Notes under the pieces: generated by a model | Databases searched by the model: none | What the model was told of the DNA's origin: nothing | What the model saw: only the letters and a program-made list of their open reading frames with translations | Program-made: the position numbers and the translations under genes | In this document: positions 1 to 5,376 of the stretch, in pieces | Layout: each line of letters opens with the position of its first letter | Numbering within the stretch: position 1 is the stretch's first letter | DNA from: a virus | Length of the DNA: 23,603 nucleotides | Virus record (IMG/VR): IMGVR_UViG_3300004461_000415 | Coordinates: 1-23,603 of that record | Strand: one strand, 5' to 3'

Positions 1-2
1 TT

Positions 3-233
3 ACAGATCAAGAATTAGAAACACTACAAGAGCAAGAGAAAAAGAAGAATGCAATTGCTCACGATTTAGGAGTATTAGAATCAAAAAAGCACGATCTTTT
101 AAAATTACTAGATGATGTTAGAGAACATCAAGAAATTACTTTTGAAGATATACAAGAAAATTATGGAAAAATCAGCAGCATCAATCCCGAAACAGGAGAG
201 TACGAAGAAATCAAGGAAGAAGAAACTAAGTAA
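3..233 (+). CDS. C-terminal part of a coiled-coil protein (5' end outside window)
   Basis: An open frame with no stop runs from the window edge to TAA at 231-233, giving 76 residues. They are rich in E, K, L and Q with heptad-like spacing (LETLQEQEKKK, then SKKHDLLKLLDDVRE) and an acidic tail ending EEETK, so a long coiled coil is likely. The function is not recognisable. It is the last gene before the putative lysis cassette and could be a virion or tail-associated helical protein. Its last 71 bases overlap the start of the M15 peptidase gene in another frame. Confidence 0.65.
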   Translation, partial: TDQELETLQEQEKKKNAIAHDLGVLESKKHDLLKLLDDVREHQEITFEDIQENYGKISSINPETGEYEEIKEEETK

Positions 234-669
234 AAATTTAAGTTACTCAGAAGGAATACATTCAGATACTGCTAAAAAGTTGGGGATTAGCAATGAACCA
301 ACAGATGAGCATTATGAGAATATGTTAGTTACTGCTGAGAAGTTGTTTCAGCCACTTAGGGATTGGTGTGGGCATCCTATTAAGATAAATAGTATGTACA
401 GATCATTAGACTTAAACAAAGCCATAGGAGGCTCTAAAACAAGCCAACACGCATTTGGACAGGCTTTAGATTTAGACACATTAGGAGATAAATCAAATGC
501 TGATTTATTTCATTGGGCATCTGAGAATTTAGAGTTTGATCAGTTGATTTGGGAATTTGGAACAACTGAAGAACCTAATTGGGTTCATATTTCTTATTGT
601 GACACAAATAGAAAGCAAAAACTAAAAGCAACAAAGCACAGAGGAAAAACAAGATATAGCGTAATGTAA
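163..669 (+). CDS. M15-family peptidase, probable endolysin
   Basis: Predicted zinc D-Ala-D-Ala-type carboxypeptidase/endopeptidase (peptidase M15A, Peptidase_M15_3-like), expected to cut peptidoglycan cross-links. The 168 aa product carries the family signature SxHxxGxAxD (S94, H96, G99, D103) and the second zinc histidine in WVHIS (H142). LNKAIGGSKTSQH just before the first histidine is also typical. The conserved domain starts near residue 22; the preceding basic stretch overlaps the upstream gene by 71 bp. ATG 163 is the most plausible start: an earlier ATG at 112 lies deeper in the upstream gene, and the next in-frame Met falls inside the domain. Two small membrane proteins follow, which supports a lysis role; tail-associated peptidase is the alternative. 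Confidence 0.85.
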   Translation: MEKSAASIPKQESTKKSRKKKLSKNLSYSEGIHSDTAKKLGISNEPTDEHYENMLVTAEKLFQPLRDWCGHPIKINSMYRSLDLNKAIGGSKTSQHAFGQALDLDTLGDKSNADLFHWASENLEFDQLIWEFGTTEEPNWVHISYCDTNRKQKLKATKHRGKTRYSVM

Positions 670-670
670 T

Positions 671-688
671 GCCTATGAGGCTTTTTTT
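671..688 (+). terminator. Weak Rho-independent terminator candidate
   Basis: GCCT-atg-AGGC (4 bp stem, 3 nt loop) followed by seven T, two bases after the M15 stop codon. The stem is short, so efficiency is doubtful. Confidence 0.4.
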
Positions 689-719
689 AATTGTTTTATT
701 AATAAAGTTGATGTTAATT

Positions 720-854
720 ATGCCAATACCTAAACCAAATAAAAACGAAAAGCAGAAGGATTTTATGGTTCGATGTGTTCCTCAATTAATGGGTGAATAC
801 AAAAAAGATCAAGCCATTGCCATTTGTTATAAAAAATTCAAAGACAAGAAATGA
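720..854 (+). CDS. Small conserved phage protein (44 aa), function unknown
   Basis: Starts MPIPKPNKNE and contains a short basic, cysteine-containing segment (MVRCVPQL, later AICYKKFK). This resembles the small proteins of the 'MPxPxxxExxxxFxxRC...Cyxxw' kind seen near structural or lysis genes in many phages; their role is unknown to me. ATG 720 is preferred over an in-frame ATG at 669, because the extra residues would be translated from the poly-T region behind the M15 gene. Its TGA overlaps the next ATG (ATGA at 851-854), so translation is probably coupled. Confidence 0.6.
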   Translation: MPIPKPNKNEKQKDFMVRCVPQLMGEYKKDQAIAICYKKFKDKK

Positions 855-1138
855 GTAAACTTCATGTAGATTTAGATGGTGATAATAAACCCGATTTTCA
901 AATTGATTTTAAAACCTTGATCTTAGGAGGGGGAATGATCTTCTCAATAGCATCCTCTTATTTTATGTTACAGGGTGAGATAGAGATTGCCAAAACACTT
1001 CCTAAACAAATAGTATCACAGGATGACACAAGAGTGGTAAATCAAAAGTTGGATTTCTTAATTAAAGAGTTTGAGAAGTTTGAACTTCAAACAGATAAAA
1101 GAATAGAAGATTTAGAAAAAAGAGTATTTAAAAAATAG
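851..1138 (+). CDS. Small membrane protein with calcium-loop-like N-terminus and coiled coil, possible lysis protein
   Basis: 95 aa. Residues 7-15 read DxDGDxxxD, resembling an EF-hand or thrombospondin-type calcium-binding loop. Residues about 22-41 form one hydrophobic segment (LILGGGMIFSIASSYFML). The rest is a charged amphipathic helix ending EDLEKRVFKK. One transmembrane segment plus a coiled coil, between an M15 peptidase and another one-helix protein, fits a holin-, spanin- or lysis-regulator-type role; this is inference from context. It is coupled to the upstream gene by ATGA. Confidence 0.7.
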   Translation: MSKLHVDLDGDNKPDFQIDFKTLILGGGMIFSIASSYFMLQGEIEIAKTLPKQIVSQDDTRVVNQKLDFLIKEFEKFELQTDKRIEDLEKRVFKK

Positions 1139-1143
1139 AAGTT

Positions 1144-1356
1144 ATGTTAAAAGTATTTTTAAACATCGTAGAAACAGTAGTTCCAATAGGTGGTGAGTTA
1201 GTAGAAAATATTCGTGCAAAGGAAGGATCAGTAGGTAGGTTTTTTGCACCTAGATTCATCAAACAGATGATTAGATTAATCGTTACTATTGCAGCAATTT
1301 ATGCCTTTGTTACAGGCAAGATTTCCCTTGAGGAAGTTCAAGAGGTTGTAAAGTAA
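1144..1356 (+). CDS. Small single-helix membrane protein, putative holin
   Basis: 70 aa with a hydrophobic helix at about residues 43-58 (IRLIVTIAAIYAFVTG), basic residues just before it (RFIKQMIR) and an acidic C-terminus. Size, topology and position directly after the M15 peptidase and another membrane protein suggest a holin. I recognise no family signature, so the function rests on context. A 145 bp gene-free stretch follows. Confidence 0.65.
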   Translation: MLKVFLNIVETVVPIGGELVENIRAKEGSVGRFFAPRFIKQMIRLIVTIAAIYAFVTGKISLEEVQEVVK

Positions 1357-1443
1357 AATTTTTTCATTATCATTGCATTGCTATAAAGGCGAAACTTGCA
1401 CACTAGACATCAGTGCTTGGATCGGGCAAACTATTCTCCCAAT

Positions 1444-1460
1444 GGGGGGGTAAGGGGGGG
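1444..1460 (+). other. G-quadruplex-forming motif
   Basis: Two runs of seven G separated by TAA. They satisfy the classic pattern of four G3 tracts with loops of 1, 3 and 1 nt. The motif stands out in AT-rich phage DNA. It lies in the gene-free stretch 1357-1501 between the lysis cassette and the ninG-like gene; upstream of it I see only weak local pairing (GCAC 1398-1401 with GTGC 1413-1416). Confidence 0.6.
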
Positions 1461-1474
1461 CATTAACTAGATAA

Positions 1475-1494
1475 GCACCCCCTCAAAGGGGTGC
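1475..1494 (+). promoter_or_regulatory. GC-rich hairpin in the leader of the ninG-like gene
   Basis: GCACCCC (1475-1481) pairs perfectly with GGGGTGC (1488-1494) around a 6 nt loop. No T-run follows, and the ATG of the next gene is 7 bases downstream, so this is not a simple terminator. The C-run could instead pair with the G7 tracts at 1444-1460, giving two mutually exclusive folds as in attenuators. Function unknown. Confidence 0.5.
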
Positions 1495-1501
1495 GTATAA
1501 T

Positions 1502-1891
1502 ATGAAGAAATTAACTAGAAGTAAATTAATTAAAAAACTAGATAGTGTATTTAGCAAATACATCAGAAGAAAAGATGCTATTGATGAGGTAGCAAAATGT
1601 GTTACCTGTGGTGTAGAAAGACATTGGAAAGAGTTACAATGTGGACACTTTCAAAGCAGAAGCCATTACTCCACTAGATGGGATGAGTTAAATGTAGGTG
1701 TGCAATGTATCAGTTGCAACATCTTTAAAAATGGGCAACAATACCTTTTTAGTAGATACCTAGATAAACACTATGGAGAAGGCACATCAAATGAATTGTT
1801 TCTAAAATCTCAAACATTGGGAAAATTTACCACAAATGAAATTGAAGAGATGATTAAAAAATATAAAAATTTGCTAGATCAGTTAGATTAG
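1502..1891 (+). CDS. ninG: NinG/Rap-like HNH recombination endonuclease
   Basis: 129 aa resembling the lambda NinG (Rap) family, which acts on recombination intermediates (Rap is a structure-specific junction endonuclease). Seen here: zinc-type cysteines CVTC (33-36), the family segment QCGHFQSRSHYSTRW (46-60) with C47 and H49, the second pair C69/C72 (QCISC), then NGQQYLFSRYLDKHYG. Length and motif order match the family. It opens the recombination/replication block that includes an ERF annealing protein, an exonuclease and a resolvase-like nuclease. The spacer upstream holds a hairpin and a G-quadruplex motif; the promoter of a putative sRNA overlaps its last codons. Confidence 0.85.
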   Translation: MKKLTRSKLIKKLDSVFSKYIRRKDAIDEVAKCVTCGVERHWKELQCGHFQSRSHYSTRWDELNVGVQCISCNIFKNGQQYLFSRYLDKHYGEGTSNELFLKSQTLGKFTTNEIEEMIKKYKNLLDQLD

Positions 1892-1900
1892 TTATCTTTG
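1870..1900 (+). promoter_or_regulatory. Host-type promoter of a putative small RNA
   Basis: TTTG at 1870-1873 and TATCTTTG at 1893-1900 are separated by exactly 19 nt, a perfect match to the Bacteroidota consensus TTTG-N19-TAnnTTTG. Transcription should begin near 1907. It overlaps the 3' end of the ninG-like gene. Confidence 0.7.
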
Positions 1901-1906
1901 AAGGGT

Positions 1907-2007
1907 AAATAAACTGTGGTGGTATATTTTATAGGTAGAGCAAGATCGAAAGATTCCCTGCCTAATATCTGTTCGAAAGGGGAAAATTAATTTTTTCCTC
2001 TTTTTTT
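1907..2007 (+). ncRNA. Putative phage small RNA, about 100 nt
   Basis: A free-standing transcription unit: a perfect host-type promoter ends at 1900 and a strong terminator ends at 2007, with no ATG between. The RNA can fold into a hairpin with TAGGTAG (1932-1938) pairing CTGCCTA (1958-1964, one G-U). Inside it, a short ATC/GAT stem (1945-1954) is capped by a GAAA tetraloop. A palindrome TTCGAA lies at 1972-1977, then the terminator stem. GGTAGAGC and GTTCGAAA resemble tRNA D- and T-arm sequences, but no cloverleaf forms. I do not recognise an RNA family. Confidence 0.5.
1979..2007 (+). terminator. Rho-independent terminator
   Basis: GGGGAAAA (1979-1986) pairs with TTTTCCTC (1993-2000; one G-T) around a 6 nt loop, followed by seven T (2001-2007). 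It ends the putative sRNA. Confidence 0.75.
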
Positions 2008-2017
2008 GTTTAAATAG

Positions 2018-2048
2018 TTTGTTATTAAATAAAAGTTTTATATCTTTA
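2018..2048 (+). promoter_or_regulatory. Host-type promoter
   Basis: TTTG at 2018-2021, 19 nt spacer, TATCTTTA at 2041-2048. The leader carries AATCAAACAAAC before the ATG at 2080, typical of Bacteroidota. The -7 box and first transcribed bases (2041-2065) are almost identical to 5161-5185 at another promoter of this window. Confidence 0.75.
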
Positions 2049-2079
2049 CAATATTATTAATCAAACAAACAAAAACAAA

Positions 2080-2256
2080 ATGGAAAATTCAAAAAAACTA
2101 CTAGAAATTATTAACCCAACCAATGAGGATTTAATTGAGTATAAGGATAAAAATGTAATATTTTCATCTTCTCTTAAGTATCAATATTTCTTGCCGAAAA
2201 GGATATACTCGCTCGGTAATGGTAAAACCAAGATAGTAACTATCTTTAACAATTAA
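2080..2256 (+). CDS. Small protein (58 aa), function unknown
   Basis: Begins MENSKKLLEIINPTNED and ends KIVTIFNN, with the mixed composition of a small folded protein (aromatic segment LKYQYFLPKRIYSLG). No family recognised. A good host-type promoter lies directly upstream and a strong terminator directly downstream, so this appears to be a single-gene transcription unit; that context is the main support that it is real. Small early proteins of this kind often act on the host, but nothing here shows it. Confidence 0.6.
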   Translation: MENSKKLLEIINPTNEDLIEYKDKNVIFSSSLKYQYFLPKRIYSLGNGKTKIVTIFNN

Positions 2257-2263
2257 TTTCAAT

Positions 2264-2287
2264 GGGGGGTAGAACCCCCTTTTTTTT
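2264..2287 (+). terminator. Rho-independent terminator
   Basis: GGGGG (2265-2269) pairs with CCCCC (2275-2279) around a 5 nt loop, followed by eight T. The next start codon is immediately behind the T-run. Confidence 0.75.
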
Positions 2288-2464
2288 ATGGAGCAAAAAA
2301 CACCAACACCATTGAACGTTCTTTATGACAAACCAACAGAGGCAGGAAGAGATAGATTTTCCTTTGCGTTTTCATCAGATATAAAAGATTGGATTTGTTC
2401 AAGGAGAAGAAAATATGATAAAAAAGCATACATGATTAAAGCAGCAAAAAAGCGTTCAATTTAA
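2288..2464 (+). CDS. Small basic protein (58 aa), function unknown
   Basis: Starts MEQKTPTPLNVLYDKP and ends with a strongly basic stretch (SRRRKYDKKAYMIKAAKKRSI), suggesting nucleic acid contact. No family recognised. The ATG abuts the T-run of the preceding terminator, so its message must come from read-through or from a promoter I did not identify. A later start is unlikely because no other Met occurs before residue 49. Confidence 0.5.
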   Translation: MEQKTPTPLNVLYDKPTEAGRDRFSFAFSSDIKDWICSRRRKYDKKAYMIKAAKKRSI

Positions 2465-2489
2465 TTTTAAAATAAAATGTTTATATTTG
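2460..2489 (+). promoter_or_regulatory. Possible host-type promoter
   Basis: TATATTTG at 2482-2489 is a perfect TAnnTTTG -7 box. The -33 region is weak (TTTA at 2460-2463, 18 nt spacer). It sits 13 nt before the ATG at 2502 and may drive the ERF/SSB genes. Confidence 0.5.
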
Positions 2490-2501
2490 TTCAAAAAAAC
2501 G

Positions 2502-2654
2502 ATGGAACAAATCGTAAACATAGAAGATTTAAGATATCAGCACAAGGTGCAGATTCAAGAGTTTCAACTGATTATTTACAAGTTGGAGAATAAGATTGAG
2601 ATGCTACAAGCATTACTTCAATCTAGGGAAAATCCCGAACAGGTTAAATTTTAA
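2502..2654 (+). CDS. Small coiled-coil protein (50 aa)
   Basis: MEQIVNIEDLRYQHKVQIQE followed by a leucine/isoleucine heptad region (IIYKLENKIEMLQALLQS), which should form a short coiled coil. Function unknown. It lies behind a TATATTTG box and 9 bp before the ERF gene, so it is probably the first gene of that operon. Confidence 0.6.
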   Translation: MEQIVNIEDLRYQHKVQIQEFQLIIYKLENKIEMLQALLQSRENPEQVKF

Positions 2655-2663
2655 AACAGAAAA

Positions 2664-3188
2664 ATGGATATATCACTAAACCACAAACTAGCACAAATTC
2701 AAACAGAACTAAAAGTTCACAAATCACAATTCAATAAGTATGGAAATTACTATTATAGAAGTGCAGAAGATTTTACAGAGGCTTTAAAACCTTTTTTATT
2801 ACCTCATGATGTTACTGTTACTTTAAAAGAAAAGTATCTAGGAGATCATGTAATAAAATCAACTGCTATAATAAGTGATGGAGTGCAAAGAATTAAGGCT
2901 ACTGCCATAGTACAGGTTGACATGGATTCAAAAGTAAATATGTCAATTCCTCAAAGATATGGAACTGCTAGTTCTTATGGTAAAAAATACGCATTAGGTA
3001 ATCTTTTCTTAGTTGATGACACACAAGATGATGATGCAACAAATAAAAACAAAAAGCCATTGATTAAAGGCACACTTTTATATAAGCAAGTGGTAGAGGC
3101 TTTGAAAGATGGATCAAGAACTTTAGATAAGATTAAAGAAACCTTAATAATATCTGAAGAATTAGAAGTAGAATTAAATAAATTATAA
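2664..3188 (+). CDS. erf: ERF-family single-strand annealing protein
   Basis: 174 aa resembling the ERF superfamily of phage recombinases, which anneal complementary single strands during recombination-dependent replication. Seen: the N-terminal family stretch FNKYGNYYYRSAEDFTEALKP (about 23-43) and the signature QRYGTASSYGKKYALGNLF followed by the acidic DDTQDDDAT (about 96-125). Length is typical or slightly short. The next gene encodes an SSB-like protein with a canonical acidic tip, the usual partner of annealing proteins, and exonuclease and NinG genes are in the same block. Confidence 0.85.
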   Translation: MDISLNHKLAQIQTELKVHKSQFNKYGNYYYRSAEDFTEALKPFLLPHDVTVTLKEKYLGDHVIKSTAIISDGVQRIKATAIVQVDMDSKVNMSIPQRYGTASSYGKKYALGNLFLVDDTQDDDATNKNKKPLIKGTLLYKQVVEALKDGSRTLDKIKETLIISEELEVELNKL

Positions 3189-3190
3189 AT

Positions 3191-3472
3191 ATGGGATCAC
3201 TAGGAAGTTTAAATATAAGAGTAGACAAATTACCAAAAGAGAAGTTTGTCAAAGGAAAAGATGGAGCAGTTTATTGCGACATAACATTTTCCATAAATGA
3301 TGATACTAGATATGGTAATAATGTGTCAGCAATGGTAAAGCAAACAAAGGAAGAGCGAGATGCCAAGAAAGCAAAAGAGTACATTGGCAATGGCAAAATC
3401 TTTTGGACAGATGGAACTATTAAGTTAGCAGAGAGAGAAGAGAAAACCGAAGGTAGCGATTTACCATTTTAA
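3191..3472 (+). CDS. Single-stranded DNA-binding protein-like
   Basis: 93 aa. The C-terminus ends EGSDLPF, matching the acidic aromatic tip by which SSB proteins recruit partners. The body has beta-rich segments (VKGKDGAVYCDITFSIND and GNNVSAMVKQT), plausible for a compact OB fold, and a lysine-rich linker. It starts 2 bp after the ERF stop. The body is too diverged for me to confirm the OB fold, so the call rests on the tip and the ERF neighbour. Confidence 0.7.
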   Translation: MGSLGSLNIRVDKLPKEKFVKGKDGAVYCDITFSINDDTRYGNNVSAMVKQTKEERDAKKAKEYIGNGKIFWTDGTIKLAEREEKTEGSDLPF

Positions 3473-3477
3473 TTGAT

Positions 3478-3502
3478 GGGGGATTAAGTTCCCCCTTTTT
3501 TT
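3478..3502 (+). terminator. Rho-independent terminator
   Basis: GGGGGA (3478-3483) pairs with TCCCCC (3490-3495) around a 6 nt loop, followed by seven T. It sits after the SSB-like gene and before the ATPase gene at 3519. Confidence 0.75.
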
Positions 3503-3518
3503 ATAAATTACACACCAC

Positions 3519-4328
3519 ATGACAAACGAACAGTTGCAACTTATTGATAAGTTGTGTAAAATAGATACCACAGAAAAAGTAGATTATCCTCCACTAGCAT
3601 TGTCTTTTGGTGACAAGGTTATTCAAAGTAAAAAAGGTAATATAGTTGTTGAAATACCTCTTGGAACTTTAGGAAATTTTTCCTTTATCCAAGCACCTCC
3701 CAAAAGCAAAAAATCATTCTTTGTTAGTTTACTTGTTTCAGCGTATTTAAGGAGTAACAACTTTGTAGGCAACATTAAAAGCCACAGAAGGGATGAAAAA
3801 GTTTTACACTTTGACACAGAGCAAGGCAAATATCATGCGTCATTAGGATTTAGAAGAGTAACAGAGATGTGTGGTGTTACTGATGGTTATCATCCTTATT
3901 TCCTTAGAACACTAGGGTATGATCAAAGGATTGATTTTATAGAGCATTGTTTAAAAAATTACAGAAATACAGGTTTAGTTGTTATCGATGGAATTGCTGA
4001 TCTTGTCGCTGATGTAAACGATATAGAACAAAGTAATAATTGCGTTCAGAAATTAATGAAGTGGAGTAGTGACTATAATTGCCACATAATAACTGTGATT
4101 CATAGCAACTTTGGGACTGACAAACCAACCGGGCATTTGGGTTCTTTCTTGGAAAAAAAGACAGAAACACAAATATCACTTGAGAAGAATACAGTACACG
4201 AAGATCAAGTAACTGTCAGTTGTAAAAGGAGCAGAGGATTCCCTTTTGAAACATTCTCGTTTAAAATCAATAACTTTGGCTATCCCGAATTATTAGATAG
4301 CATTTATGATCCCCTCAAAAACACTTGA
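3519..4328 (+). CDS. RepA/RecA-like AAA ATPase (AAA_25 type), probable replication helicase or loader
   Basis: 269 aa. The RecA-type core is visible: a P-loop at residues 59-66 (APPKSKKS), a Walker B strand GLVVIDGIADLV near 152-163, and an IITVIHSNFG segment near 190 typical of the sensor strand. The P-loop lacks both usual glycines but keeps the catalytic Lys-Ser; such variants occur in Bacteroidota RepA-like proteins. The likely role is DNA unwinding or helicase loading in phage replication. The terminator just upstream suggests partial separation from the ERF operon. The 3' end overlaps the sigma-like gene by 23 bp. Confidence 0.75.
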   Translation: MTNEQLQLIDKLCKIDTTEKVDYPPLALSFGDKVIQSKKGNIVVEIPLGTLGNFSFIQAPPKSKKSFFVSLLVSAYLRSNNFVGNIKSHRRDEKVLHFDTEQGKYHASLGFRRVTEMCGVTDGYHPYFLRTLGYDQRIDFIEHCLKNYRNTGLVVIDGIADLVADVNDIEQSNNCVQKLMKWSSDYNCHIITVIHSNFGTDKPTGHLGSFLEKKTETQISLEKNTVHEDQVTVSCKRSRGFPFETFSFKINNFGYPELLDSIYDPLKNT

Positions 4329-4785
4329 AAAAATATTTAAAAAGAACAATCAATGGATTGAAATTGTCCAATCATTTGGTTGCAATCGTGACACATCACA
4401 AGACATTGTTCAAGAGATGTACATTAAGGTTCAGAAGCGTTTAGAGAAAGGCACAGACATCCAATATAGTGAGGATGACATAAACTATTACTATATTTTT
4501 AAAGTGCTTAGATCGCTTTTCTTGGACTTAAAAAGAAAGGAATCAAAAGTAGAAATAGTAGAGTTGGATGTTGTGAAAAATTGTGATGAAGATATTGATT
4601 ATGAAAGTGCTTATGGATTAGTAGTAGATGAGATTAATGAATTGTTTTGGTACGATAGAAAGATTTATGAGATTGTTGATGGGGGAATTAGCATCTCAGA
4701 GTTAAGCCGACAAACAAACATCAGTTACTATTCACTTTACAACACATACAAAAGAGTTAAAACCAAATTAAAACATTTGATATGA
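4306..4785 (+). CDS. ECF-like RNA polymerase sigma factor
   Basis: 159 aa with the two-domain layout of a group IV (ECF) sigma factor. Region 2-like: RDTSQDIVQEMYIKVQKRLEKG (about 28-49), matching the acidic helix that contacts core polymerase, and YIFKVLRSLFLDLKRKES (63-80), matching the -10-recognition helix. Region 4-like: a helix-turn-helix GISISELSRQTNISYYSLYNTYKRVKTKL at the C-terminus. Divergent, but the pattern and spacing fit. It is the natural candidate to direct host polymerase to the CGTTATAT-N3-TATGA elements before the virion operons; that link is inference. ATG 4306 lies 23 bp inside the previous gene. The next gene is coupled by ATGA. Confidence 0.75.
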   Translation: MIPSKTLEKIFKKNNQWIEIVQSFGCNRDTSQDIVQEMYIKVQKRLEKGTDIQYSEDDINYYYIFKVLRSLFLDLKRKESKVEIVELDVVKNCDEDIDYESAYGLVVDEINELFWYDRKIYEIVDGGISISELSRQTNISYYSLYNTYKRVKTKLKHLI

Positions 4786-4931
4786 AATTAGGAGATTTAA
4801 TATATTACTTTACCAAGTACACAGGCATCAAGGCGGTTGTGGATTTTTTTAGTGAAAAAACAGGAGTTGATTGCGGATGTGATGATAGAAGAAAAAAGTT
4901 AAATAATTTTAAGGGGATAAGTAGATGGTAA
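4782..4931 (+). CDS. Small conserved-type protein with CGC motif (49 aa)
   Basis: MKLGDLIYYFTKYTGIKAVVD, then a cysteine pair in VDCGCDDRRKKLNNFKG. It resembles short phage proteins of Bacteroidota with a 'GDxIxxxTxxxGIKxVVD...DCGCxxRxxKLN' layout that I recall without a known function. A single zinc or metal site shared between subunits is possible but unproven. Its ATG overlaps the sigma-like stop (ATGA) and its stop overlaps the next gene by 7 bp, so it is probably co-translated with both. Confidence 0.65.
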   Translation: MKLGDLIYYFTKYTGIKAVVDFFSEKTGVDCGCDDRRKKLNNFKGISRW

Positions 4932-5134
4932 AATTCAATAAAAAAGATTTAAAGATTTGGGACAGATATAGAGCAAGTAAAAAATCAACCATTACAAGAC
5001 AAGAGTATGATGAGATTTGCGAACTACACTCTCATTATTTAGATCATCCTTTAGAAAAACCTTGCACTTGTTCTCCTAAAAGAATAAAGCAAATGATTGA
5101 AGATTTGCATAAAATTTGGGAAGATTCTCAGTAA
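4925..5134 (+). CDS. Small CxC protein (69 aa), function unknown
   Basis: MVKFNKKDLKIWDRYRASKK, then LEKPCTCSPKRIKQMIEDLHKIW: a predominantly helical, basic protein with one CTC motif followed by an amphipathic helix. Its overlap with the upstream CGC protein, and their shared CxC-plus-basic-helix plan, suggest they work together. No family recognised. A host-type promoter overlaps and follows its end. Confidence 0.6.
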   Translation: MVKFNKKDLKIWDRYRASKKSTITRQEYDEICELHSHYLDHPLEKPCTCSPKRIKQMIEDLHKIWEDSQ

Positions 5135-5137
5135 CCT

Positions 5138-5168
5138 ATTGCATTATTAAATTTTTTGTTTATATTTA
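5138..5168 (+). promoter_or_regulatory. Host-type promoter
   Basis: ATTG at 5138-5141, 19 nt spacer, TATATTTA at 5161-5168. The -7 box plus downstream bases 5161-5185 differ at one position from 2041-2065 of the promoter before the gene at 2080. It should transcribe the gene block from 5197 onwards. Confidence 0.7.
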
Positions 5169-5196
5169 CAATATTATTAATCAAAACAGAACAGAT

Positions 5197-5376
5197 ATGA
5201 ATATAGGAAGTGATAAAGAATATGCCTTAAAAGGTTACACCATAGAATCCCTTTTGGAGTTGGCTTATAGATTAGGAAGAAATAGTGCATCATCAGAAAT
5301 TGATGTTAAGGATATGTTGAAATGTGCTGAGAAGGTTCTTGAAAGAACTTCAGCCTATGAACTTATAGAGGCATGA
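5197..5376 (+). CDS. Small acidic helical protein (59 aa)
   Basis: MNIGSDKEYALKGYTIESLL with helical amphipathic segments (LLELAYRLGRN, DVKDMLKCAEKVLERTS). Function unknown. ATG 5197 is chosen because the longer frame would begin with TTG inside the upstream gene and translate the promoter at 5138-5168. It ends in an ATGA overlap with the next gene, which supports co-translation. Confidence 0.6.
   Translation: MNIGSDKEYALKGYTIESLLELAYRLGRNSASSEIDVKDMLKCAEKVLERTSAYELIEA

Noticed and set aside
1494-1505. CGTATAATATGA before the ninG-like start as a late-element copy
   Set aside because: The core differs (CGTATAAT) and the spacing to ATG is 8 instead of 12 nt.
1932-1985. tRNA-like pieces (GGTAGAGC and GTTCGAAA)
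   Set aside because: No acceptor stem, no 5' D-arm half, and the base after the T-loop does not pair; treated as part of the putative sRNA.
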